A stretch of DNA of 45,408 nt from RUG563 sp964423675 (lineage in GTDB: Bacteria; Bacillota; Clostridia; Christensenellales; Aristaeellaceae): positions 1 through 45,408 of the forward strand of contig CAYRFP010000014.1 of assembly GCA_964423675.1 (NCBI GenBank), written 5' to 3'. The translations under genes and the position numbers were made by a program. Position 1 is the stretch's first letter, and every line of letters begins with the position of its first letter. The notes under the pieces are model-generated. The model saw only the letters and a list, made by a program, of their open reading frames with translations, ran no database searches and had not been told where the DNA came from. Shown one piece after another: positions 7,909 through 15,409 of the stretch.

Positions 7909-8658
7909 ATGAATCTGGATCGTGTGATTGCCGTTCGAAACAACAAAACTATCTATCGGGATGGAGATCGGTGCATCAAGGTATTTAACGCAGACTACTC
8001 CAAAGCCGACGTGCTCAACGAAGCGCTCAACCAGGCGCGTGTGGAAGAAATCGGGCTGCATATCCCCCGTATTCTGGAGGTTTGCACCATCGATGGCAAA
8101 TGGTCCATCGTATCCGAATTCATTAAGGGCAAGACGCTCTCCCAGTTGATGCAGGAGGAGCCAGAAAAAAAAGCGGAATACATGCAAATGTTCGTTGATC
8201 TGCAGTTGGAAGTGCAAAGTCATTCCTGCCCTTTGCTGACCAAGCTGAAGGACAAAATGAACCGCAAAATCTGCCTGGCAGAGTTGGATGCCACCACCCG
8301 CTACGACCTGCATACCCGTCTGGAGGGCATGCCCAAGCACAGCAAGCTTTGCCACGGCGATTTCCGTCCTTCCAATGTTATCATTGCCGAAGACGGAACA
8401 CCCTACATTCTGGATTGGAGCCATGCCACCCAGGGCAACGCATCCGCCGATGCGGCTCGAACCTATCTTTGCTTCTGGCTCAAAGGCGATATTGAGAGCG
8501 CAGAAGAGTATCTGAATCTGTTCTGTGAAAAGAGCAGGACGGATAAAAGCTATGTGCAGAAGTGGATGCCCATTGTGGCAGCCAGCCAATCAGTCAAAGG
8601 AAATGAAAAGGAACGGGAATTCCTGCTGAGCTGGGCCAATGTGGTGGATTACGAGTAA
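7909..8658 (+). CDS. APH/choline-kinase-family phosphotransferase in the redox operon
   Basis: A 249-residue protein of the aminoglycoside phosphotransferase/protein-kinase-like fold. The catalytic loop reads HGDFRPSNVI (His-x-Asp-x4-Asn), followed by the metal-binding ILDWSHA. The N-lobe has a truncated ATP-binding region with a lysine in CIKVF and a hinge-like SEFIKGKTL. The C-lobe carries 'DAARTYL'. It lies 27 bases behind adhE and 33 before the [2Fe-2S] gene, with a GGAGGAG ribosome site, so it is co-transcribed with them. The substrate is unknown: a small metabolite, an antibiotic or a protein are all possible. A role linked to redox control is inferred from position only. Confidence 0.8.
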   Translation: MNLDRVIAVRNNKTIYRDGDRCIKVFNADYSKADVLNEALNQARVEEIGLHIPRILEVCTIDGKWSIVSEFIKGKTLSQLMQEEPEKKAEYMQMFVDLQLEVQSHSCPLLTKLKDKMNRKICLAELDATTRYDLHTRLEGMPKHSKLCHGDFRPSNVIIAEDGTPYILDWSHATQGNASADAARTYLCFWLKGDIESAEEYLNLFCEKSRTDKSYVQKWMPIVAASQSVKGNEKEREFLLSWANVVDYE

Positions 8659-8691
8659 CGACGAAGCATAAAGCAAATAGGAGAGAAAAGC

Positions 8692-8934
8692 ATGAAAATC
8701 ACGGTTTGTATTGGTTCGTCCTGCCATATTAAGGGTTCTCGCAGTGTCGTAGAACAGCTGCAATACCTCATTAATGAAAACGGACTCAAGGATAAAGTGG
8801 AACTGGCAGGCACCTTCTGCATGGGCCGATGCCAGCAGGGCGTGTGCGTAACGGTGGATGACGCTTTCTTCTCTGTTTCGCCGGACACTGTGAAAGAATT
8901 CTTTGAAGAAAACGTGCTGGAAAAGCTTCGGTAA
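8692..8934 (+). CDS. Thioredoxin-like [2Fe-2S] ferredoxin (HfsA/NuoE-type)
   Basis: An 80-residue protein with the thioredoxin-like ferredoxin fold and cluster ligands in the family pattern: Cys-x4-Cys (CIGSSC, residues 7-12) and Cys-x3-Cys (CMGRC), with an additional Cys in QQGVC. This matches the [2Fe-2S] modules of NuoE, HydC and the small protein at the head of hfs-type hydrogenase clusters. It probably passes electrons to or from the hydrogenase-like proteins encoded next. It is cytoplasmic with no leader. A GGAGAG site precedes the ATG. The first-gene position before the PAS hydrogenase is the reason for comparing it to HfsA. Confidence 0.88.
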   Translation: MKITVCIGSSCHIKGSRSVVEQLQYLINENGLKDKVELAGTFCMGRCQQGVCVTVDDAFFSVSPDTVKEFFEENVLEKLR

Positions 8935-8948
8935 GCCAGCTGCGGGTT

Positions 8949-8979
8949 TTGCCGGCGGGGGAAAATCTCCTGCCGGCAA
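8949..8979 (+). repeat. Strong intercistronic hairpin between the [2Fe-2S] gene and the PAS hydrogenase gene
   Basis: A perfect 8-base inverted repeat TTGCCGGC/GCCGGCAA (8949-8956 with 8972-8979), with an inner GGGGA/TCTCC helix. No T-tract follows, so it is not a typical terminator. It may be an mRNA stabiliser or processing site that sets different protein levels within the operon. The downstream AAAGGAGG lies outside the stem. Confidence 0.7.
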
Positions 8980-9007
8980 TCTCTGTTCATAAAGGAGGAA
9001 TCAGGCC

Positions 9008-10687
9008 ATGCCAAGCTGCCTTACGCTAAAAAAGTCTAATTGCAAAAACTGCTATAAATGCATCCGCCATTGCCCCGTGAAATCCATCCGTTTTTCCGGG
9101 AACCAGGCATATATCATCGAAAACGAATGCATTCTCTGCGGTCAATGCTTTGTGGTCTGCCCGCAAAATGCAAAAGAGATCGTGGATGAAACGGAAAAGG
9201 TTAAGGTGTTGCTGCAATCCGGCGCGCCGGTTTACGTAAGCCTTGCCCCCTCCTTTGCCGCCAATTACAATCAGGTTGGCATTGACGGCATGCGGGAAGC
9301 CCTCAAGCAGCTAGGTTTTGCTGATGCAGAGGAAACCGCCGTGGGAGCGACAATGGTTAAACGGGAATATGAACGAATTTTGCAGGAAGAGAAGCGGGAT
9401 GTGCTCATTTCCTCCTGCTGTCATTCCATTAATTTGCTGATTCAAAAGTATTTTCCTGCCGTTTTGCCCTACCTAGCCGATGTAGATTCCCCTATGCAAG
9501 CCCATTGCAAGGACCTAAAACGGCGTCATCCCGGTTGCAAAACAGTGTTCATCGGCCCCTGCGTGGCCAAGAAAGACGAAGCACGGCGCTATGAAGATAC
9601 CGTTGACGCCGTGCTGACCTTTGAGGAACTGACGGTCTGGCTGGAAAAAGCGCAGATCACGCTTCAGCCTCAGATGGATCATGTCCCGCAAAGCCGCGCG
9701 CGTTTCTTCCCGACCACCGGCGGCGTGCTGAAAACCATGGAGCAAAACGCGCCTGGCTACACCTATCTGGCGCTGGATGGCGTGGAAAGCTGCAAGGCTG
9801 CTCTCAAGGATATAGAAAGCGGACAGATTCATCACTGCTTTATTGAAATGTCCGCTTGCGTTGGCAGCTGCATCGGCGGCCCGATCATGGAAAAGCAGCA
9901 TCATTCTCCGCTTAAGGATTATCTGGTCATTGCCGATTATGCCGGAAAAGAAGATTTTGACGTATTCCAGCCTCAAACAGGGCAGCTTCGCAAACAGTTC
10001 GATTATATTGATCGGCAGGCACAGATCCCCGGCGAAGCGGAAATTCGCCAGATTCTTCGCCAGAAGATGGGCAAAATGAAACCGTCCGATGAATTGAACT
10101 GCGGCTCCTGCGGCTATAACACCTGCCGGGAAAAGGCCATCGCTATCTATCAAGGGAAAGCAGAGGTTTCCATGTGTCTGCCCTTCCTCAAGGAAAAGGC
10201 AGAATCCTTCTCGGATAATATTGTGAACAGCACCCCCAACGGTCTGATCGTTCTTAACGATCAATTGGAAGTGCAGCAAATCAACAACGCCGCCCGGGAA
10301 ATCATGAATATTCGCTCCGCCTCGGATGTGCTTGGTGAGCCGGTGGTGCAGATCATGGATCCCTCGATCTTTATCCAAGCGCAGGCCACAGGCCGTGATG
10401 TGCGCGCTCAGCGCACCTATTGGCCCGAATACAAAAAGTATGTTGAGCAAACCGTGGTTTATGACCGAGAGTATCATCTGCTGATCTGCATCATGCGCGA
10501 TGTGACGGAAGAAGAAGCAACCCGGGAAAGAAAAGACGCTATCAGCCGCCAGACCGTGGAAATTGCGGACAAAGTGGTGGACAAGCAAATGCGGATCGTG
10601 CAGGAAATTGCTTCCCTGCTGGGCGAAACGGCGGCAGAAACCAAGATCGCCCTGACAAAGCTGAAGGAGTCGATTGCCGATGAATGA
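9008..10687 (+). CDS. PAS-containing [FeFe]-hydrogenase-like protein (HfsB/HydS-like, probable sensor)
   Basis: 559 residues. Residues 12-51 carry two [4Fe-4S] motifs (C-x2-C-x2-C-x3-C). Residues about 70-310 form the H-cluster domain with variant signatures: L1 SSCCHS (Cys137/138), L2 FIGPCVAKKDE (Cys185) and L3 MSACVGSCIGG (Cys284/288). All four cubane/H-cluster cysteines and the proton-shuttle Cys137 are kept, but the usual Pro after CC is His and L2 lacks the canonical Met. Residues 365-390 (CGSCGYNTC...C) form a further Fe-S domain. A PAS domain spans about 402-500, and a helical C-terminus ends the protein. This architecture is that of group C sensory [FeFe]-hydrogenases and of HfsB. 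The adjacent phosphatase gene overlaps its end by eight bases. It is likely an H2 or redox sensor and may turn over slowly. Confidence 0.87.
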   Translation: MPSCLTLKKSNCKNCYKCIRHCPVKSIRFSGNQAYIIENECILCGQCFVVCPQNAKEIVDETEKVKVLLQSGAPVYVSLAPSFAANYNQVGIDGMREALKQLGFADAEETAVGATMVKREYERILQEEKRDVLISSCCHSINLLIQKYFPAVLPYLADVDSPMQAHCKDLKRRHPGCKTVFIGPCVAKKDEARRYEDTVDAVLTFEELTVWLEKAQITLQPQMDHVPQSRARFFPTTGGVLKTMEQNAPGYTYLALDGVESCKAALKDIESGQIHHCFIEMSACVGSCIGGPIMEKQHHSPLKDYLVIADYAGKEDFDVFQPQTGQLRKQFDYIDRQAQIPGEAEIRQILRQKMGKMKPSDELNCGSCGYNTCREKAIAIYQGKAEVSMCLPFLKEKAESFSDNIVNSTPNGLIVLNDQLEVQQINNAAREIMNIRSASDVLGEPVVQIMDPSIFIQAQATGRDVRAQRTYWPEYKKYVEQTVVYDREYHLLICIMRDVTEEEATRERKDAISRQTVEIADKVVDKQMRIVQEIASLLGETAAETKIALTKLKESIADE

Positions 10688-11852
10688 TCTTTGCGCAGAT
10701 GTTGGCTTCAAAAGTATCAATCATGTCGGCGAGCAATTGTGCGGCGATCATGTGGACATCGTGGAGCAGGGCGAGAATTCATCGGTGATCGTGCTGGCGG
10801 ATGGATTAGGCAGCGGCGTGAAGGCCAGCATTCTTTCCACCCTTACCAGCAAGATCATCTCCACCATGATGGCTTCCGGCATCAGCCTGGAAGAATGTGT
10901 CGCTACTATCGCCGCCACGCTGCCGGTTTGTTCTGTGCGCGGCGTGGCATATTCCACCTTCACTATTCTCCACCTGATTGAAAACGAACGGGTGGAAATC
11001 ATTCAGTATGATAATCCGCATGTTATTCTGATCCGCAATGAGGTGAATCAGGAATATACCAGGACGGAAATGCAAATTGGCGGCAAGCAAATTTACAAAT
11101 CCGTCATCAAGCTCCAGGAGGGGGACGTGTTCATTGCCATGAGCGATGGCTGTCCCCACGCCGGTATTGGCAGCGCCTATAACTTTGGCTGGAAGCGCGA
11201 AGACATTATCTCCTTTATGGAAGCCATGGTGCCGGTAGGATATACGGCCAAAACACTGTCCACAATTCTGGTAGATGAATGCGACAAGCTTTACGGCGGC
11301 AAGCCAGGCGACGACGCTACGGCCTGTGTGGTGCGCATTCGCAAGCGCGAACCCATGAGCCTGCTGTTTGGTTCGCCCGCTCACCGGGACGATGATGAAC
11401 GCATGATGCGGCTTTTCTTCTCCAAGGAAGGCAAGCATATTATCTGCGGCGGTACCACAGCCACTGTGGCCTCCCGTTATCTGCATAAAACGATTCGTCC
11501 CACCCTGACCTCCGATGACCCGGAGATTCCGCCCATTGCGGAAATGGAGGGAGTGGACTTGGTAACGGAAGGCGTGATCACCATCAATAAGGTGCTTTCC
11601 TACGCCAAGGATTATCTCAAGGATAATGAAGCCTATTCCTCTTGGGCGTTTAAAAAGGACGGCGCGTCCATGATCGCGCGGCTTTTGTTCGAGGAAGCCA
11701 CCGATATTAATTTCTATGTGGGTCGTGCCATCAACCCTGCCCATCAGAATCCCAATCTGCCTATTACCTTTTCCATCAAAATGAATCTGGTACAGGAGCT
11801 TTCTGAATGCCTGAAACAAATGGGCAAGCGGCTCAAGGTCAGCTATTTCTAA
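10680..11852 (+). CDS. SpoIIE/PP2C-type serine phosphatase of the hydrogenase cluster (HfsC-like)
   Basis: About 390 residues. The N-terminal 225 residues are a PP2C-like SpoIIE phosphatase domain with metal-binding aspartates in VLADGLGSG, AMSDGCPHAG and PGDDATACVV. The C-terminal 165 residues (GGTTATVASRYL onward) form a second region that I do not recognise. The ATG at 10680 overlaps the preceding gene and has AAGGAG nine bases upstream; the in-frame TTG at 10674 is less likely. Such phosphatases act on Ser/Thr-phosphorylated partners, in Bacillus often anti-anti-sigma factors. Here the tight coupling to a PAS hydrogenase suggests a signal output. No partner kinase or STAS protein is seen nearby, unless the APH-like kinase in the operon serves that role. 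Confidence 0.85.
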   Translation: MNDLCADVGFKSINHVGEQLCGDHVDIVEQGENSSVIVLADGLGSGVKASILSTLTSKIISTMMASGISLEECVATIAATLPVCSVRGVAYSTFTILHLIENERVEIIQYDNPHVILIRNEVNQEYTRTEMQIGGKQIYKSVIKLQEGDVFIAMSDGCPHAGIGSAYNFGWKREDIISFMEAMVPVGYTAKTLSTILVDECDKLYGGKPGDDATACVVRIRKREPMSLLFGSPAHRDDDERMMRLFFSKEGKHIICGGTTATVASRYLHKTIRPTLTSDDPEIPPIAEMEGVDLVTEGVITINKVLSYAKDYLKDNEAYSSWAFKKDGASMIARLLFEEATDINFYVGRAINPAHQNPNLPITFSIKMNLVQELSECLKQMGKRLKVSYF

Positions 11853-11868
11853 AAGAGAGGTGTTTCCC

Positions 11869-13290
11869 CTGCGTAAATTTGACACAAAGGTGCAGTATCT
11901 AAAATACCAGGTGTTGCGGGAAGTGGCCCGTCACGCCTGGAATGATACGCTGCTGGAAAACATCGTAGATATTCCCAAGATGATCGTTCCCGGAAAAACG
12001 CCGACGATGCGCTGCTGCGTCTATCGGGAAAGGGCCATTCTTGGTGAACGCGTTGTGTTGGCAATGGGCGGCCATAAGAGCAATCCGAACGTGATTGAAG
12101 TGATCGACATTGCCTGCGATGAATGCCCTGTGGGCGGCTATGAAGTAACCAATGCTTGCCGAGGCTGCCTGGCGCACCGTTGCGAGGACGTGTGCAAGCG
12201 TGGGGCGATTTCCTATGATCGTAATCATGTGGCGTATATCGATAAATCCAAATGCGTGGAATGCGGCGCATGCGCCAAGGTATGCCCTTACACGGCCATT
12301 GTTTCTCGCAAGCGTCCCTGCCAGAATGCCTGCAAGGTCAAGGCCATTTCCATGAACGATCAAAAATCCGCGATCATCGACAATGAAAAATGCATTGCCT
12401 GCGGTGCCTGCGTGTATCAGTGTCCCTTCGGCGCGATTTCGGATAAATCCTATATTCTGAACGTAATTGATTTGCTGAAAAAAAGCGAGGGCGGAAAGAA
12501 ATTCAAGGTACACGCCATTGTGGCGCCTTCTATTTCTTCGCAGTTCACTTATGCCAAGCTGGGCCAGGTAGTCAGCGGAATGAAAGCGCTGGGGTTCCAT
12601 ACGGTGGTGGAAGCAGCGCTTGGAGCGGACATGGTGGCGCAGGCTGAATCCAGAGAACTGGCGGAGAAGGGTTTCCTCACGTCCTCCTGCTGCCCCGCTT
12701 TTGTGGCATATATCAAAAAGGCTTTCCCCCAGATGCTTCCTTATGTTTCTCATAATCTCTCCCCCATGGCCGCCATTGCCAAATACATTAAGGACAATGA
12801 GCCCGATGTGAAAACCGTCTTCATTGGCCCGTGTACGGCAAAGAAAGCCGAGGCGCAGTTGAATACAGTAAAGCCCTACATCGACTCCGTTCTCACTTTT
12901 GAGGAGCTTCAGGCACTTTTCGACAGTCGTGATCTTGATCTGGCTTCCCTGCCCGAGGATCTGCTGGATAATGCGTCCTATTTTGGCCGCATCTTTGCCC
13001 GCAGCGGCGGCCTGAGCGACGCAGTTGCGGAAGCCATTCAGGAGCAGCGAATTGACTTTGATCTGAAATCCTGCGTTTGTGATGGTATTGAAGCCTGTCG
13101 CATAGCGCTGCTCAAGAAAAGCAAAAACGCATTGGATGCAAACTTTATCGAAGGAATGGCCTGTACGGGCGGCTGTATTGGCGGAGCAGGCTGCCTGACA
13201 CATGGCGAAAAGAACAAAGCAGACGTGGACAAGTACGGCATGCTCGCCCACGAAAAAACAATCACCGATGCCGTTTCAATTTTGAAATAA
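11869..13290 (+). CDS. [FeFe]-hydrogenase with multiple ferredoxin clusters (HfsD-like)
   Basis: About 473 residues. The N-terminal third has many cluster cysteines (CDECP, CRGC, CVECGACAKVCP, CQNAC, CIACGACVYQCPFG) for several [4Fe-4S] centres. The H-cluster domain shows near-canonical L1 TSSCCPAF, L2 FIGPCTAKKAE and L3 EGMACTGGCIGGAG, so it should be catalytic, forming H2 from reduced ferredoxin. The GPC form of L2 is typical of group B enzymes. The start is uncertain. A GTG at 11860 lies inside the ribosome site itself (AGAGAGGTG, 11854-11862), while a CTG at 11869 is correctly spaced and gives the expected LRKFDTKVQ beginning. It is the last gene before a strong terminator. Confidence 0.9.
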   Translation: MRKFDTKVQYLKYQVLREVARHAWNDTLLENIVDIPKMIVPGKTPTMRCCVYRERAILGERVVLAMGGHKSNPNVIEVIDIACDECPVGGYEVTNACRGCLAHRCEDVCKRGAISYDRNHVAYIDKSKCVECGACAKVCPYTAIVSRKRPCQNACKVKAISMNDQKSAIIDNEKCIACGACVYQCPFGAISDKSYILNVIDLLKKSEGGKKFKVHAIVAPSISSQFTYAKLGQVVSGMKALGFHTVVEAALGADMVAQAESRELAEKGFLTSSCCPAFVAYIKKAFPQMLPYVSHNLSPMAAIAKYIKDNEPDVKTVFIGPCTAKKAEAQLNTVKPYIDSVLTFEELQALFDSRDLDLASLPEDLLDNASYFGRIFARSGGLSDAVAEAIQEQRIDFDLKSCVCDGIEACRIALLKKSKNALDANFIEGMACTGGCIGGAGCLTHGEKNKADVDKYGMLAHEKTITDAVSILK

Positions 13291-13320
13291 TTCCAAAGAT
13301 CTGTCTATTCCAAATATCTT

Positions 13321-13369
13321 AAAACCCCTTTGACGGTAGTTAAATGCACTTACCGCCAAAGGGTTTTTT
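13321..13369. terminator. Bidirectional terminator between the redox operon and the murB-whiA operon
   Basis: Arms CCCTTTG-A-CGGTA (13326-13338) and TACCG-C-CAAAGGG (13351-13363) form a 12-pair stem with one mismatch. Six Ts follow on the plus strand and TTTT on the minus strand. It separates two convergent operons. Confidence 0.9.
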
Positions 13370-13409
13370 ATCCATCGATACCGTGGCCAACAATCTTTGC
13401 TCTGGCACC

Positions 13410-14435
13410 TTATTTCATCAATTCTTCCATTGCGTCGCAACAGAAGTCTTCCGCCTGATTCTCATCATAAAACATATCGCGCCCATATTCATACGCATTC
13501 AGTGCCGCTTGAATTACGCCCTGATAGCTGCGGGACGCATGCTTAAGCCCCCATTTTCCAGCTTCCCTTTTATCCAGCGCGATCCCTTCCCGCAAATACG
13601 CAAGGGCTCGGCACAAGGTCAACACATAATATACAGGACGATTATGCAATTCCTCGCCTGCATCGGACAGATCTTCCCGCATAGCGCAAAGCGCATCTTC
13701 CCGCTTGATTCCACCAAACACCCGGGCGACGCTGGGGCCAAACACTGCTCTGCCATATGCATGGAGAGAAAGAATATGCGTCGTCAGATCCGAATCCTCG
13801 CCATGCATCCGCTGGCAAAAGCCCCGAGGATCCCGTTCGTAATCCCGTGTCCAGCGTCGAGAATAATGCAGTTCAAAGGGCATAGGAAAAACCGGTGCCA
13901 GACAGTTCTCCGCCAAAAGCACACTCATTTCAAAGCCTTCCGGCGGCGCGTCCTTTTCCAAAGCATAAAGAGTCTCAACCAACGCGATCTTTTTTTCCAC
14001 CGGGATCGAATGATGCACCACTACAAGGAAATCAATGTCACTGCGTTCCCATTGGAAACAACCCGCTGCCAGAGAGCCATGCAAATAAATACCCACCAGA
14101 TTTTCCTGGAGAATGTCTGCATAGCAACGTTTAATTTCGAGCAAAACGGCTTCCGCATCTGTGGCTTCCTTGGGCGGAGCCACGCCAGAATCCAGCAACT
14201 GACAAATCTCCTGCGCTGCCCGTTCCTCATCCTCGCCCTCGATAATGAGTGCCACCTCGTCATCCCCGGTCATGCCCATAGATAAAAGACCCAGCATGGA
14301 TTTTCCGTTGATTACACGGTTTTTATGCTCAAAAATAATTCGCGAGGAGAAATGACCCGCCAAATTGGCCAAATGCTCAATCTGCATGCGGTTAAAGGGC
14401 GTCACATGGTTCAAATTCAAAATATGCTTGATCAT
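13410..14435 (-). CDS. Fusion of a Crh/HPr-like domain with an AadA-like nucleotidyltransferase
   Basis: A 341-residue protein. Residues 1-85 align without gaps to HPr/Crh: the regulatory serine is at residue 46 in NGKSMLG, followed by LLSMGM, as in HPr, but the phosphocarrier His15 is replaced by Asn (PFNRMQ instead of GIHARP). Crh of Bacillus also lacks His15 and keeps Ser46. From residue 95 there is a nucleotidyltransferase: GS-x11-D-x-D at 120-135 (metal-binding Asp133 and Asp135), then a C-terminal helical region with YYVLTLCRALAYL and KREAGKWGL, as in AadA-type aminoglycoside adenylyltransferases. The gene lies right behind whiA, where crh is found in Bacillus. AAGGAAG precedes the ATG. 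No internal start separates the domains. Function is inferred: HPr-kinase-controlled nucleotidylation, or antibiotic modification. Confidence 0.85.
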   Translation of the reverse strand: MIKHILNLNHVTPFNRMQIEHLANLAGHFSSRIIFEHKNRVINGKSMLGLLSMGMTGDDEVALIIEGEDEERAAQEICQLLDSGVAPPKEATDAEAVLLEIKRCYADILQENLVGIYLHGSLAAGCFQWERSDIDFLVVVHHSIPVEKKIALVETLYALEKDAPPEGFEMSVLLAENCLAPVFPMPFELHYSRRWTRDYERDPRGFCQRMHGEDSDLTTHILSLHAYGRAVFGPSVARVFGGIKREDALCAMREDLSDAGEELHNRPVYYVLTLCRALAYLREGIALDKREAGKWGLKHASRSYQGVIQAALNAYEYGRDMFYDENQAEDFCCDAMEELMK

Positions 14436-14461
14436 TCTTCGTCTTCCTTATGTATGTAGGT

Positions 14462-15409
14462 TCATTGCTTTTCCGATTCGTTTTCTGCGGCAATCAGCGT
14501 CATTAACCGTCGAAGCCGATGATTGACGCCCGATTTTCCAAGCGGAACGGGCAGCATCTGACCCAATTCCTCCAGAGATGCTTCTGGATGCAGCATCCGT
14601 GCGCGTCCGATCTCCTGCAATTCCCTAGGAAGCCCACCCAGACTATGAGCCAGTGAATACGCCGTAATTGCCTGCGCCTGACGTGCGCCGGTGGTAAGCT
14701 GTTTTTTCAAGTTCGCTTCATCGCAATTGCGAGCGCGGTTAGCCTGGTTTCGTCCTTCTTTGCGAATACGCACGTTTTCCATTTCCATCAGTGCCTGGTG
14801 CGCCCCCATCAGCGCCAGACATGAGACCACATCGTCTCCCTTTTTCATATACACCACGCGGCTACTGCGGCGCGTAACCGCAGCGGCATGTACACCGCTT
14901 TTTTCCAAAATGTTAATCAGAGTTTCCGCTTGCGCATCCGTGGTGGAAAATTCCAGATGGTATCCTCCTTCGGGAGAATTCACCGCGCCAACGCCTAAAA
15001 ACGCGCCTCGCACAAAAGCGGCACGGCAACAGCGTCTGGACGTAACTGCCCGGGGAACACCGCGAAAAACGGAGCCCGTGGCTGATTCTCGCAGCATGCG
15101 CATAGCTGTCAGTAGCCGCCGACTGTCCGCTTCCGCCACGGTTAACACGCACGCCCGCTGTCCGCCCAAGCGTTTATAACGTGTAAAAGATAGGACAGGC
15201 GTGATCTCCAGCCGTTTCTTTAACAGCAGAAAAATTCGCTTGGCCAGCGGCGCGCTTTCCACTTCATAAACAATCTTCACCCGCCCTCCGCCGCTGAGCC
15301 GAAGAGAGGCGCATGCCTGCGTCAAAGCGCTGATTTCGCTGAGCATGCAACAATGCTTATCCGGATAGATTCGCAGCAATTCCGCCTTTACTTGGGATGA
15401 AAAACTCAT
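14462..15409 (-). CDS. whiA: Sporulation/cell-division regulator WhiA
   Basis: A 315-residue WhiA. It begins MSFSSQVKAEL and ends with a helix-turn-helix typical of the family (SLEELGQMLPVPLGKSGVNHRLRRL). The middle LAGLIDADG-like domain contains AAFVRGAFLGVGAVNSPEGGYHLEF, the family signature with the endonuclease residues lost. WhiA is a DNA-binding protein that affects sporulation in actinomycetes and cell division in Bacillus. Its start overlaps the murB stop as ATGA. The usual upstream neighbours rapZ and yvcK are absent here; murB takes their place. Confidence 0.96.
   Translation of the reverse strand: MSFSSQVKAELLRIYPDKHCCMLSEISALTQACASLRLSGGGRVKIVYEVESAPLAKRIFLLLKKRLEITPVLSFTRYKRLGGQRACVLTVAEADSRRLLTAMRMLRESATGSVFRGVPRAVTSRRCCRAAFVRGAFLGVGAVNSPEGGYHLEFSTTDAQAETLINILEKSGVHAAAVTRRSSRVVYMKKGDDVVSCLALMGAHQALMEMENVRIRKEGRNQANRARNCDEANLKKQLTTGARQAQAITAYSLAHSLGGLPRELQEIGRARMLHPEASLEELGQMLPVPLGKSGVNHRLRRLMTLIAAENESEKQ

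Noticed and set aside
7273..8589. 438-codon minus-strand frame opposite the end of adhE and the kinase
   Set aside because: It spans two good plus-strand genes, has no ribosome site of note and reads as low-complexity His/Gln-rich shadow sequence.
9515..13251. Several long minus-strand frames opposite the hydrogenase genes
   Set aside because: The plus strand carries conserved Fe-S and H-cluster motifs throughout; the antisense frames show none and overlap them fully.
13344..14285. 313-codon plus-strand frame opposite the Crh-nucleotidyltransferase gene
   Set aside because: It begins in the terminator and its translation is unrelated to any family; the minus-strand gene has clear motifs and a ribosome site.
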